Shown: one piece after another, positions 22,425 through 32,214 of the stretch
How the letters are laid out: every line of letters begins with the position of its first letter
Position numbering within the stretch: the first letter of the stretch is position 1
Assembly: GCA_025766275.1 (NCBI GenBank)
Contig: JAFKAC010000040.1
Location: 248,001-312,000 of the forward strand
DNA length: 64,000 nt
Direction of reading: 5' to 3'
DNA from: Lactarius indigo
Taxonomy: Eukaryota > Basidiomycota > Agaricomycetes > Russulales > Russulaceae
Notes under the pieces: generated by a model
What the model was told of the DNA's origin: nothing
Seen by the model: the letters and a program-made list of their open reading frames with translations, nothing else
The model's database searches: none
Made by a program: the position numbers and the translations under genes

Positions 22425-22879
22425 TGTTACGATCTCGCATATTGGACCCTTACTGTACCGGTTGTGGCTACGGCTGTAAGGTATATTAGTCACGGACTCG
22501 GGGTTTACGATAGGAGTTAGGCGTTGGAAGATGACTCGATCCTAGTACAGGTAGTAGTAGTATTAGGATTGCGGTACTTACGCGACACGTTGGACGCTAC
22601 GATACGGTGACTCACAGCAGCGCTTGAAAGCCTGCTCTTCTTGTATTTAAGGTAGCTGCGGAAGACCAAGATACGCCATCTTGGTCTTCTTCAATCGTCA
22701 CTTGTCTCCTCTACATTCGTCTTTGTCAAGCCTCCGTTCTTAGGGAGAGCTACCAAGATCCTAGTGTCTGCGCACATCTAGAACTTTGCCTTCGAGCCAT
22801 ACGCCCTAGGGCGTGATCAGCTAAGTCACGAAGTCACCTTACTGAGCTCAAGTCGAGCTAACGTCGTGACGGCGTTACA
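22425..22879 (+). repeat. 3' LTR of gypsy element 2 (455 bp)
   Basis: Starts TGTTACGATCTCGC after the purine-rich gaaaagggggtga and ends GGCGTTACA. It contains TATTTAA at 22644-22650 and a perfect hairpin 28 bp further on. It is the same family as the reverse LTR at 25328-25772. Confidence 0.9.
22661..22689 (+). promoter_or_regulatory. hairpin and putative transcript start in LTR, complementary to primer-binding site
   Basis: Perfect 12-bp arms GAAGACCAAGAT (22661-22672) and ATCTTGGTCTTC (22678-22689) surround the loop acgcc. The right arm begins 34 bp after the start of the TATA box, a plausible transcription start. Its first 11 bases, ATCTTGGTCTT, are the exact complement of the sequence 2 nt inside the 5' LTR of element 3. 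This is the arrangement used by self-priming Tf1/sushi-type elements. Confidence 0.6.
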
Positions 22880-23324
22880 GTACTAATCACTACCGGCATG
22901 ATTTCTTCGTGTATTACCGCATCGCGCCAGTTGATGGTCGGTTCATAGGTGGCCAACCATGGATATCCCAATACGATTTCCTCGGTGCCTAGATCTGTTA
23001 TGAGGAACCGCATTGTCCTATGGTATCCTTTGGCGTATACGTCAAGGTCGGTATAACGAGTGATGGACCCAGCTTTATTTTCTGTTTGGTCGATGTTCCA
23101 GATTTTCCGCGGCTGGGCCAATGGCTGTGTACCAATGCCCATTTTTGTTATGAATCTTGGATCTATGAAATTGTCGGTGGCTCTGGAGTCCACCAGTACT
23201 CTTATGTCGGCCATTCGGTAATTCGTGCGTATCGAGACTGGAATTCAAAGAGAACGAAAGCGCGTCATGATTACAGAATTACAATTTAGAGCCCTCACCC
23301 AGGCCGATGGGTTCAGGCGCTCTG
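22880..23324 (-). pseudogene. protease fragment of element 3 with damaged active site
   Basis: Reads VLVDSRATDNF where element 2 has DSGAT. The catalytic DSG triad is therefore altered (Gly to Arg). A TGA at 23247-23245 sits where element 2 has CGA. The fragment continues through ITDLGTEEIVLGYPWLATYE and ends at the element 2 LTR. Confidence 0.8.
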
Positions 23325-25307
23325 AAAACCCTCCTTCCCCCATAAGTCCTGTAATATTAGGTCCTTCACTTCATCGGGTGCATTGGCGACTCCCGTAAGC
23401 CACTCCTTGGCCCGTTCCTCGGCGGTTTTGCCAGTCGAGGCGGCCTGTATTTGAGCTGGCAGTGTTTCTTGTGTGTAGTAATCGGTTTCTGCTGCTCGGG
23501 CAGTGGATGGCCCGGCGTTTTGCTGTTGCCATTGTCGGGGCTGTCTGGGATGGGGACAATTTCGTGAGAGATGACCCGGCGCGTTGCAGTTATAACACAA
23601 CACCGTCCTTAGGTCTCGTCGCGACCCCCCTCTTCCTCGCCCTCTCGCTCCGGGCCCTCCCCTTGGTGCGAAGGGGGGTAAGCCCGTATAGGGTGGTCTT
23701 CCGTAGTCGATTTCTTCTGATCCTGCTAGCCTCGCTTTCGTTCGATCCGCAGAGGTGTCCATTGCCCAAGGGTTCGCGAGGTTTTGGGGGACGGTCCACC
23801 CAGCATTACCCACCTTCTTTGGCTTAGTGTCTTTATACTCATCCACCCGAGCTCGGATGTGGATGTAGTTGCATTGCCGGCGAAGTGTTGCCCGCTTCCA
23901 TTCATCGAATGTTTCCGGCTCGTCCAAATCGTATGTTTTTTCGTATAACTTCTTCGGCAATCCCTTTGTGAATAGGTCGATGGTCTGGGGGTCGTTGAGT
24001 CGGTATCCCGCTTTTCGAGCGGCTTCTTCAAATTCGTTGACGTATTTGTCGATATCCCCATCGACCATTTTGAGTCCCTTTCGTAGGAGTGCTTGAGCCT
24101 GTTCCCGCTTGAGGGTGTTGACGAACCTTTGATTAAAACCCTCTGCTACCGCGTTCCACAAGTCTCTTGTATGTTGATCTATCCCTCGTTGTATTTGTCG
24201 ATTGAGCCACTTGAGGTACGAGAGTACCCATTCGCTAACTGATACCCCCTTTATATAGGATAGGAATAGGAGGCTTCGTCGATAGTCATTACGCATGACC
24301 GAGGTGTCAAGGTTCATCCCCCAGTATACGTGCTATTGCGTGAGGAATGAATCCACTTTAGTACGATCTCCGTCGAAAATTGTGGGAGGTTCACCGGTCA
24401 GTTTCTCATGCCCGTGGCCTCCTCCACCTCCTCCTCCTGGTGGGCCTCCACCACCGTTTCCGTCTGGGGGATTACCCCCTGGTGGGTTGTTTGGGAGGTC
24501 TGGTGGGTTCCCTCCCCCACCTGGACGTCGAGGGAAATCCCCTCCTGGTGGCCCTCCCCATCCTGGCGGAGGATCTAGCGATAGTCCTTGTTGTCGCCCA
24601 CCCCCTGACGGGGGGTCTCCTTGGTCGGGTCCAATAGCCCGAAAAATGGCTGCGTCGTCTGCAGTCATGCGATGCCCTGTTTCTGGATTAATAGGCATGA
24701 GATTGCGTTGCGATTCTTGTCTGATTGCTTCGGCTGCTTCTCGTGCTGCTTGCTCCCTAACTTGCATAATTTCTTCGGCCGTCATAGTGGTAGTTGCCAT
24801 CCCTGCCGCTGGTGATTGTACGTGAATGACTTCTGGCTGGTCTGAAATATGTAGAGACTCAGCTTGTTGGATAGTGTATTGCTCGATAGGTCCGACGCTC
24901 GCGGGTCGGTTCTCTTCGCTTTGCTCGTCCTCCTCAGTTTCTTCACTGACCGCTTCTCCGGTGGAGTGTTCTCGTAGCTGGCCGTCAATGGGCCCCCAAT
25001 TGGCTCGTGAATTGAGCTCGCGTGCGTCAATGTCGCACTGATACTGTCTTCCTGCTGGTCTGACAACGTCCCAGCGGTGGTCTATGGGATTCCACATAAT
25101 CTCTACCCAACACAGGTGATCGAAATTGAACTCAACGGGTCTGAACCTTGTAGGTCCGTTAAATTCTACAAAGTATCCGGTTTCGTCTCCTCGGTCTCTC
25201 CACCTGGCTGCTCCTAAGAATCGGGTTGGTACGTTGCGATCTCCTCTTTGTTCCAGGTGATAAGGACGGAAATTCGTCCACTGGTCTCTGGTGTTGACAG
25301 TCACCAC
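23313..25307 (-). pseudogene. gag of element 3 with one in-frame stop
   Basis: The 5' part (25307-24333) starts MVTVNTRDQW. It has an acidic region (EETEEDEQSEENRP) and a Gly/Pro-rich run, and ends FLTQ at a TAG (24335-24333). The same frame continues through the retrotransposon capsid-like region (YIKGVSVSEWVLSYLKW, FVNTLKREQAQALLRKGLK), an Arg/Gly patch, the CCHC knuckle (CYNCNAPGHLSRNC) and the stop at 23313. The amber codon is probably a mutation inside one original gag of about 660 residues. A GGGTTTT heptamer near the end matches element 2. Confidence 0.8.
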
Positions 25308-25314
25308 AATGAAT

Positions 25315-25325
25315 ATCTTGGTCTT
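25315..25325 (-). other. primer-binding site candidate of element 3 (self-priming)
   Basis: On the minus strand, 2 nt after the 5' LTR end, the sequence is AAGACCAAGAT. It does not begin with the TGG expected for tRNA 3' ends. It is the exact 11-nt complement of ATCTTGGTCTT at the putative transcript start within the LTR. Confidence 0.6.
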
Positions 25326-25327
25326 AA

Positions 25328-25772
25328 TGTAACGCCGTCACAGCGTTAGCTCGACTTGAGCTTCGATAAGGCGACTTGAGGACTTAGCTAATCACGCCCG
25401 GTGGCGTATGGCACGAAGGCAGTTCCTAGATGTACGAAGACACTAGGGGTTCAGACGGCACTCTTCCTGGAGGCGAATAGAGCGAGAGACAAGAAGTGAC
25501 GATTGAAGAAGACCAAGATGGCGTGTCTTGGTCTTCCGCAGCTATCTTAAATACAAGAAGAGCAGGCTTTCAAGCGCTGCTATGAGTCACAGTAATGTAG
25601 CGTCCGACGTATCGCATAAGTAGCGCAATCCTAATACTACTACTACCTGTACTAGGATCGAGTCATCCTCTACTGCCTAACTCCTATCGTAAACCCCGAG
25701 TCCGTGACTAATATACCTTACAGCCGTAGTCACAACCGGTACAGTAAGGGTACGAGGCTCGCAACCGTAACA
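25328..25772 (-). repeat. 5' LTR of gypsy element 3 (445 bp)
   Basis: Reverse complement of the LTR family at 22425-22879, with ends tgtaacg...cgtaaca on the plus strand. The TATTTAA box and the hairpin are present (arms at 25508-25519 and 25525-25536) with one mismatch in the arms. Confidence 0.9.
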
Positions 25773-27838
25773 TTGGGGCTTTTTCCAAAGTGGCTGCGAC
25801 TGCTGCTAGTTCCCCAATTTGGTTTGATTGGGTTTTACCTGGGATTCTCAGTGCTAGGTTATGTTCGCTTCCTTCTTCAAACCATATTCCGCTTCCACAC
25901 TTGGCATTCATTTTTCCATTGTTTAGGCAGGATCCGTCTGTGTAGACCGTGATTTTTTCCTCTGGGAGGGTTATGCCTCTCGGTGGGGGTTGTCGTTCCG
26001 CTGGTATGTTGGTTATTCTGTCTGTGTTTACAAAAATTCTGAAGCAGTCTGAGAGATTGGATTTTTCCGTTACGGATGGGTTGAAGGTGGTTCCTTGTTC
26101 TTCATCACTGTCTTCTTGTGCTTGTTGGCTATTTTGGATCCGTGATCTTGGACGTGTCAGGTAGTCTTGGTTTGGTTTTCTTTTGGGGTTTAGTTTTGGT
26201 GTTATTCTGTCTATTCTTTTTTGTGCTTCTAAGGCGCAGCGTTGTGGATTTTCGCATCCATTTTCTCTATCTTTTGAGCAGTCGGTGCAGTGGCACGAGA
26301 AGACTGGGTGATGTAATCCTCTTTCATATGTTCCTTTGAGTCTGTCTGTTATTGTTAGCAGGTCTCTGATTTTTGTCGACTTATGGTTATGTTTCAGGCA
26401 TCTTGATTGCGGGTTCTGAGGGATCGTTTTTTCTATTCCTAGGTGTTGCCAGGCTGGTAGCTGTTCTCTGAGTTCTCGGGAGAGGTTTATTGGTGCGAAG
26501 GCTGCATTGTACTTCTTTGCTGTTTTGATCATGCGTAGGGTGTCATCGCCTAGGCGTATTGCTTTCCTTCCTCTTGTTGGTATGTTCCATTTTTGTAGGA
26601 AGGCGTTCTGCCTTGTGTGTTCGCTTAGGTTCTTGGGGGTTGTTTCATTTATTAGGATATCCGTTACGAAGGCCCATGTTGCGCGTGTTGGTGTTATGTT
26701 CAGGTAATCCCTTAGCCAGATTAGTTCAATCGCTTCATTTCTGGCTTTTAGGTCTAGGAGCTTGATGCCGCCTTGTTCTCTTGGTTTTTCCAGGTGGTTT
26801 AGGCTTAGACGGGGTACGTGGTCATCGTCTTCCCATATGAAGCGTTTAATTTCTTTCATTAGTGTTTCTCTTATTTGATCCGGCATTCCTTGGGCCTTAG
26901 TTAGGAATTGGGTGCGTCCTCCAACCACTAATTGTACTATCAGGCGTTTCCCATCTAGAGTTGGGTGTAGTGATTTGAAGCGATCAAAATCGCTGTGTAC
27001 TAGGTCGATTATGGGTTCCCATGGTCTTGTCTCTATTGCGTTGTTCCCAATCCATGCTCCAAGGGAGCGGATTGCTTCTCCATCTTGTGCTATGTGGACT
27101 TTTTCGTCTATTGGTTGGTCTTCTGGGTTGAGCTTGCGTGTTCGGATCATTTCTTCTCGGTGGGTCTGTGTTCCAATTGGGACTATTTCTGTCTTTTCTA
27201 TATTAAATTTCGCGCCTGACGCCTTGCACCACTTATCTAGTATTCGAAGGGCTTGGTCGTATCGGTCGTTGGCGCTTAGGTATAGTACTGTGTCATCTGC
27301 AAATAGATTTACTATTAATTTTTCCTCTAGTCCCGGTATGCGGTAGCCTTTAAGGGCATTGGTGTTCCGGATTAGGCAGGCCAGGGGTTCGATGCCTATA
27401 TCGAATAGGAAGCAGGATAGGGGGTCGCCTTGTCGGACTCCTCTTGTTACTTTATAAGGTGAGCTTCGTTCTCCATTGATGATTACGGATGTGTGGGCAT
27501 CTGCGTATAGTGATTTGACTGTTTTAATGAATAGTTCTGGCATATTAAACGCTTCTAGGGTTTTCCACAGGTATTTGTGTGTTATTTTGTCGTACGCTTT
27601 CTCTTGGTCTAGGGCAATAACCGCTCCGTTTCTTTCTGAGACTTCCGCAAATTTTGTCATGATTCTCGTGAGTCGTATGTGGTCGAAAATTGATCTGCCT
27701 GGGATGAAGCCCGCTTGGTCTTTATGGATGATCTGTTTCGCTGATTCGATCAGTTGGAGGGAGAGTGCCTTGGTGAGTAGTTTGTAGTCCGTGTTTAATA
27801 GTGTGATCGGTCTATAGTTTTCGATTAGGGTTGTATCC
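25773..27838 (-). mobile_element. Tad-like LINE, 5'-truncated, RNase H interrupted by gypsy LTR
   Basis: An open frame runs the whole length on the minus strand. RT motifs are NYRPITLLNTDYKLLTKAL (about 27820), QAGFIPGRSIFDHI, ALDQEKAYDKI, GVRQGDPLSCFLFDIGIEPL and FADDTVLY. A Cys/His region follows (CHCTDCSKDRENGCENPQRC, about 26300-26220), then RNase H (ITVYTDGSCLNNG, SNQIGELAAVAATLE). The frame ends at 25773 where the element 3 LTR begins. The upstream end at 27838 is a typical 5' truncation, so endonuclease and ORF1 are missing. Introns and stops are absent, which suggests a fairly recent copy. Confidence 0.9.
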
Positions 27839-27929
27839 TACCGAGGCCGTGGTCGAGCGCTTGGGTGTTGCCGGTCCAGCCGGCCCGATGCTTGCACATG
27901 TGCGACTTTCCTCCCACAGCCCCCCAACA

Positions 27930-28420
27930 GACTAATCTCACTTAGTTGAAGACGGTACGACCACGCAGCCGATACGATCAACAACGACGGACATGCTTCC
28001 TCCACACCGAAGAACATTTCCAACAACTGTCAAGTCGAGGCAGGGAATGCTTCGCCGATGGGTAGTAGTATGCCCTTCATTTCGATGGACAAAGCTGGCG
28101 CATGTGACATATTGATGATGTACCACGATGAGCGAAACGGGCTACAGTGCCAAGATATGCGAGGACACGGACGTGGGGTGATTCGGCATGATGTGACGGA
28201 TGCGATAGGCGGAGCCAGTATTTTTGTGATGAACCCTATGGCGATGGGGTGTACCATAGTCGGATGGAACATGGGCACGAGGAGCGGGATGTGGGCCCGA
28301 TGAGCACGACGAAGACCTGTGCAGGTATGGGAGGTATGATCACAGCTAGCGGCGGCAGGGGCAACGGTACTGCAGCCGGTATGGGCATAAGCATGCGGCC
28401 TGTCATTGAGCGTGGCTAGT
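27930..28420 (+). pseudogene. decayed 3' fragment of RRM/Gly-Met-rich gene (copy B)
   Basis: Clear nucleotide homology to exon 6 of the intact gene at 36334-36950, including gaccacgcagcc, gggcagcagcatgcccttcat and cgatgatgtaccac. It has many substitutions and frameshifts. The homology begins near an intron acceptor (cacttag at about 27947). It lies next to the LINE truncation point. Confidence 0.8.
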
Positions 28421-28462
28421 CGAGGGAAAAGTTCGATAAACTAGGAACCGGGCCCACGCGGG

Positions 28463-29122
28463 TCACCGATCATGGACACCCGTATGCAGCGCGGTGATGT
28501 CGGTGTCTTCTCTTGTATTGAGGCTACATAGCCGGCTTATTAGGCATTTGATAAAATACGAAGCTTCGTCCTGGTGAGGGGGGATTGAACATCGCCTCGT
28601 TAGGATCGAAGGGCACACAGGGTGCCTCAGCTGAGACGGATGAAGTTGCACATACGGGATTAAACTGACCACGTCTGGTTCTCTGGGAAACTTGACCTGT
28701 CTCCAAAGCAGGCGAAAGCTCGGCTTATTTTTCAACGAGGTCGCGGGCGGAACCTAAGAAAAGAAGGGTGAGCAGCAGAGATCGGCTCGAGGGGCAAGAT
28801 CGCTCTCACGAGATCCTTTTGACCATCTTCCTGGGGATGAATCTCCCGCTGAATCTCCCGCCAACCCCTATCACACACTCCACCCGAGCTAGCCATCTGT
28901 TGGTAAATTTCTCAACAGCTGGAGACCACCCGTACACACGGTGACGCCATTCTTGGGTCTCATCTTGGTTTTTCTTGAAGATTGACGGTGCACAGGTGGG
29001 TTACTAGGCATTGGGTTAAATATGAAGCTTCGGCTTGGTGAGGGGGCCTCGTCAGGATCAAGCAAGTTAGTCCCCGACTGGCACAACACTGATTGGACCG
29101 CTCTCTCTTCATACTCGCACAA
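28463..29122 (-). pseudogene. partial, rearranged copies of the VHS-GAT gene
   Basis: Three pieces match the gene at 29177-30977. 28870-28780 resembles its RDRQEIQ exon. 28740-28510 reads LKNKPSFRLLWRQVKFPREP, matching LKNESSFRLLWRKVKPPGKP, followed by a shifted copy of the DPDEAMFNPPSP segment. 29122-28889 holds DPDEAPSPSRSFIFNPMPS, matching its SPRRSSAFSPTPS region. Order and frame are disrupted, and the middle of the VHS domain is missing. Confidence 0.75.
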
Positions 29123-29176
29123 CTATCAACAGGCGTGAGACCAGTGGTAACCTACAGAGTGCCCTAAACGTATTTC

Positions 29177-30977
29177 TTATCGGTTGCGCTCCAACCCCTC
29201 GTGCTCGATGCCTATAAGTTCGATATCGTGGTAATCTAGCAATATGGAAGTGAGTGCCCCATTTGCCTCAAGTAACGCTCTGAGTAATTGCTCCTCAGGT
29301 GTTGGTCCCACCGGGGAGTCCTTGCCATTTCCTTGCTTCTGATTCTGACGACGAGGTTGGATTGTGGGATTGGGCCCGTTGGTGAATTATGGCATTTGAT
29401 TGTACGTACCTGCTGCAACTGTCGCGAGCGATCTGCTCCCGCTCTCGCCCACGGAATCTGGGCGACGATTAATTCCTGGGAGGAGAGGCACTTTGCGTGC
29501 CAATCCTGGATACGTTGTTAGTCACGTCCTCGCCGAAACTGGTGCGGGTGCCTGCCTTGATTATGTCCTTTTCCCTCAGATCCTCCGGAGATGCATACGT
29601 AAGGGCTTCAGAGAGGACCTGAGCGTTCCCATGCGCAAAGCGGCATTCCTGAAACAATCGTCGCATATCCTCTTCGGGTGGAATTACGCGTTGAAGGAGA
29701 CCCTGATTGGGCGCCTCACGCTTCGGCCGGGTCGGCTGTTGTGGGGTTTGGGTCTGCGCCTGAGGCTGTGGTGGTGGCGGAGTTTGAGGCTGAACGTTGG
29801 GGACTGCTGCTGGAGATTGAAGTGATTGTGGGTGCACAGGCGGGTAACTAGGTGTTGGACTGAATGCGGAGCTTCGTCTTGGTGAGGGGGGATTAAACAT
29901 CGCTTCGTCAGGATCGAAGGGCACACCCTGGAGGATACTTTAATCAGTGCTGAGACCGTACGCAGGAGCTTAAGCTGACCTCGTCAGGTTTTCCAGGCGG
30001 CTTAACCTTCCTCCAAAGCAGACGAAAGCTTGACTCATTTTTCAACGACGTCGCGGAACTCGCATAGGCCGCAGCTGCGAGTACATCGAGCAAACGTTCA
30101 CGGACGACGGGTGACGTGCGTTGCGAAGTAAGAACATCCTCAAGGGTGTCCATAAACCTGCTTTTCATGCATTGATGTACGAAGATTTCAGAAGAATTCC
30201 TCAACATAATGGCCCAGAGCTGTGCAGATGAGATCAAAGAAGGACGAATATGACAGGTTTAATGCTCACCCGCGCTGCTGATAGTTGTTGCAGCGCTTCG
30301 CCGTATCTGAGTTGAGAGCGAATTGAGAAAATATGGATAGGTCAAACGACAGTGACGCACTTGAACTCCCTACGAAGAGCCTTTGCCGCTTCTTTGGCGT
30401 TCGCTTCGGTAGCTGAAGCACGCTCGCAGACCTCGAGAATGACCGCCCAGTCCTCAGACAAGGTAGCGGTCAGGTAACCTAAGAAAAAAAAAAAAGGGGG
30501 GGGGGGGGGGGGGTAAGCGAGAGAGATCGGCTGGGAGTGCAAAGGGGCGATACCGATCATTATCGTGAGATCTTGGTGACCATCTCCCCGTTGGATTTCC
30601 TGCCGGTCCCTATTGCGCTCACTGCCCGAACTAGCCCAAGCCCAAAAACCACCGTGCTCCCTTTTTTCTTCGCAGGCAGAACCTTTGCTCGGAGCATATA
30701 CGACAGTGTCGTCGCGGAGAGTTTGTGTGGTGTCGATGTTGGTCGGTGAGGGTGGGGCGAACTGGGGGTTGGGGGCGTTGAGGAAGCCGACATCGATGGC
30801 ATCTGGGCGGACGTCCTTCTCTCCAAGTCGTTCGCTGGTTTTCTTGGGATGGGATGAACGGACAGAGTTTGTCCCTAGGAAGGGTGACGCGATCCGCGTT
30901 GTAGTAATATGCGTGTTGGTGAGGGGGGGTGGTGCCCCTGGAGGGTAGGAGGGAGAAGACGAGGCGGAAGGAGTCAA
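29177..30977 (-). CDS. VHS-GAT domain protein (LSB5/GGA-like trafficking adaptor)
   Basis: VHS-GAT proteins bind ubiquitinated cargo and act in endosome/actin-linked trafficking; fungal LSB5 is the nearest relative I recognise. The visible 5' part is Pro-rich (from 30977). Exons then join in frame. RDRQEIQRGDGHQDLT...MIG leads to YLTATLSEDWAVILEVCER, then ANAKEAAKALRREFK to YGEALQQLSAAR to LWAIMLRNSSEIFVHQCM, then LLDVLAAAAYASSA and SSFRLLWRKVKPPGKPDE. GVPFDPDEAMFNPP follows, then PPEEDMRRLFQECRFAHGNA (GAT start), SSQELIVAQIPWARAGADRS and PEEQLLRALLEANGALTSIL, with the stop at 29177. One intron (about 29564-29515) appears to use a GC donor. The intron before YLTAT contains a run of 18 Cs and 12 Ts. 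The true start codon is not resolved, and the N-terminus may be truncated. Confidence 0.8.
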
Positions 30978-31050
30978 ATGGACGAGCGTTGCAGTCTCTG
31001 CACCGTTGTTAGAATATAAAGGTAGGACGCGCCAGCATGCAGCTAGGGAG

Positions 31051-31257
31051 TCAAGGAGAAATACCGTGACTGATCATTCTCAGGAGATCTAGTTGATCAT
31101 CTTCCCGTGGATGGATCTCCTGCTGGTCCCTATCATGACCGCCGCCTGAGTTAGCGATCTGTTGGATAGCTGCGCGAATTTTATCAAGATCTAGGCAGAC
31201 CATGTTTAGCGAGAAGCCGCACCAGGTCAATAGGCCACGCACCGCCTCTGAGCTCAC
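31051..31257 (-). pseudogene. VHS-gene exon copy fused to Goodbye-gene tail
   Basis: Encodes IRAAIQQIANSGGGHDRDQQEI and EDDQLDLLRMI, matching the RDRQEIQ...DLTIMI exon of the VHS-GAT gene. It lies immediately after the end of the truncated Goodbye domain copy. This is a duplication breakpoint, not a functional exon. Confidence 0.6.
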
Positions 31258-32079
31258 TGGTATTTTTCAGAATCTGAGCTGTCACCATCCCATGCTCCCC
31301 TTGAATCAGGTTATCCAGTTTCCTCAGGGCGTCCTCAATATCTGTTCTTCCCAATAGTCTCATGAAATATTTTTCTGCATGGAACGTGAGAATGGTCGAG
31401 TAATGAGTATGTCTCTCAGAAATGACTCACTTGCTGTACTTTGTTCCATCTCCTTCGTTGCGATAGAGAGGATATACAGGACCTCGGCCACAGCCCTCAC
31501 AAGTACCTCCTCCAATTCAGCGGTCGAAGAACATTGAATATAAATTTTAAAGCGCTTGAAGAAGTCTTCGATTCGCTCAAAGAGGTCGACAAGCGCTTCG
31601 TGGCTCGCTTTGACACCCTTTGCCACCTATCAAGTTTGGGAATTAAAAGGCTTACGGACACTGGCAAGAACAGGAAAGATACAAACAGAGAGGAGGACAC
31701 TAATTCCGGTAACGATTGCCTTTGCAGGTGGGAACGCCTGCAAAATAGCATCAGAATGACTTTGACTCATAACAAATTTCCCGATAGGTACCAGGGAAAA
31801 ACCCTCTACGAAGGTTGCAGAAACAGTGGAGAGGATATCCATGGACACCCAGATCCTGTTCATCAGGGTCTGATCCTCTGGAATAATTTGCTCAAGCGCC
31901 TTGGATTGACCTTGAAGCATGGCTAGGACAGCATCGACGGACTTGCAGCTTTCCAGGCCAGTGAGAAACCATTGGGCTGGAAGGTCCTTCCCTGTCTTCT
32001 GTTTGTATCTGTTCAAGGCGTCATCGAGAATCGATTTGAAGCGTGCAGACGGGACAGCCATTTGAGAAGGTAGATACAT
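31258..32079 (-). pseudogene. truncated STAND gene: Goodbye domain only
   Basis: Starts at 32079 (MYLPSQMAVPSARFKSILDD) and contains the fungal STAND N-terminal Goodbye domain. The segments are ALNRYKQKTGKDLPAQWFLTG, SVDAVLAMLQGQSKALEQI, then FPPAKAIVTGISVLLSV. An exon with ASHEALVDLFERIEDFFKRF and YILSIATKEMEQS follows, then GRTDIEDALRKLDNLIQGEH. It matches the start of the NLR at 45869 in order and intron positions. No NACHT or repeat domain follows, because VHS-gene sequence begins instead. It could be a stand-alone Goodbye protein, but truncation is more likely. Confidence 0.72.
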
Positions 32080-32214
32080 GGTGTTGTGGATAGGCCGATT
32101 GTTAGATGATAAAGTGTGTGAAACGACTTGAGTGAGAAACACGAAGCCGTGATCCCCACCGTAGATCCCCACCGTAGGTTCCCATCTTGGGAACCTTGAT
32201 AGGAACACTCGCAC

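Larger units (their letters stand above)
17346..22879 (+). mobile_element. Ty3/gypsy chromodomain retrotransposon 2, 5'-truncated
   Basis: Contains the 3' end of gag, a complete pol (protease, RT, RNase H, integrase, chromodomain), an extra 3' coding region and a 455-bp 3' LTR (22425-22879). The 5' LTR and most of gag are missing, replaced by the LTR of element 1. At the right it abuts element 3, a member of the same family on the opposite strand, at 22879/22880, inside element 3's protease region. The left partner of the target duplication (gtact, 22880-22884) is not in the window. Confidence 0.87.
22880..25772 (-). mobile_element. Ty3/gypsy retrotransposon 3, 3'-truncated, inserted in LINE
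   Basis: On the minus strand it has a 5' LTR (25772-25328), primer-binding site, gag and protease. It is cut at 22880 by the LTR of element 2 (same family, opposite strand). The 5' LTR lies directly against a LINE RNase H frame at 25772/25773, so it inserted in the LINE. RT, integrase and the 3' LTR are absent. Confidence 0.87.

Noticed and set aside
25773..27838. LINE as a group II intron RT or viral RT
   Set aside because: The order of RT, Cys/His region and RNase H, plus GVRQGDPLSC and FADDT motifs, fits Tad-type non-LTR elements.
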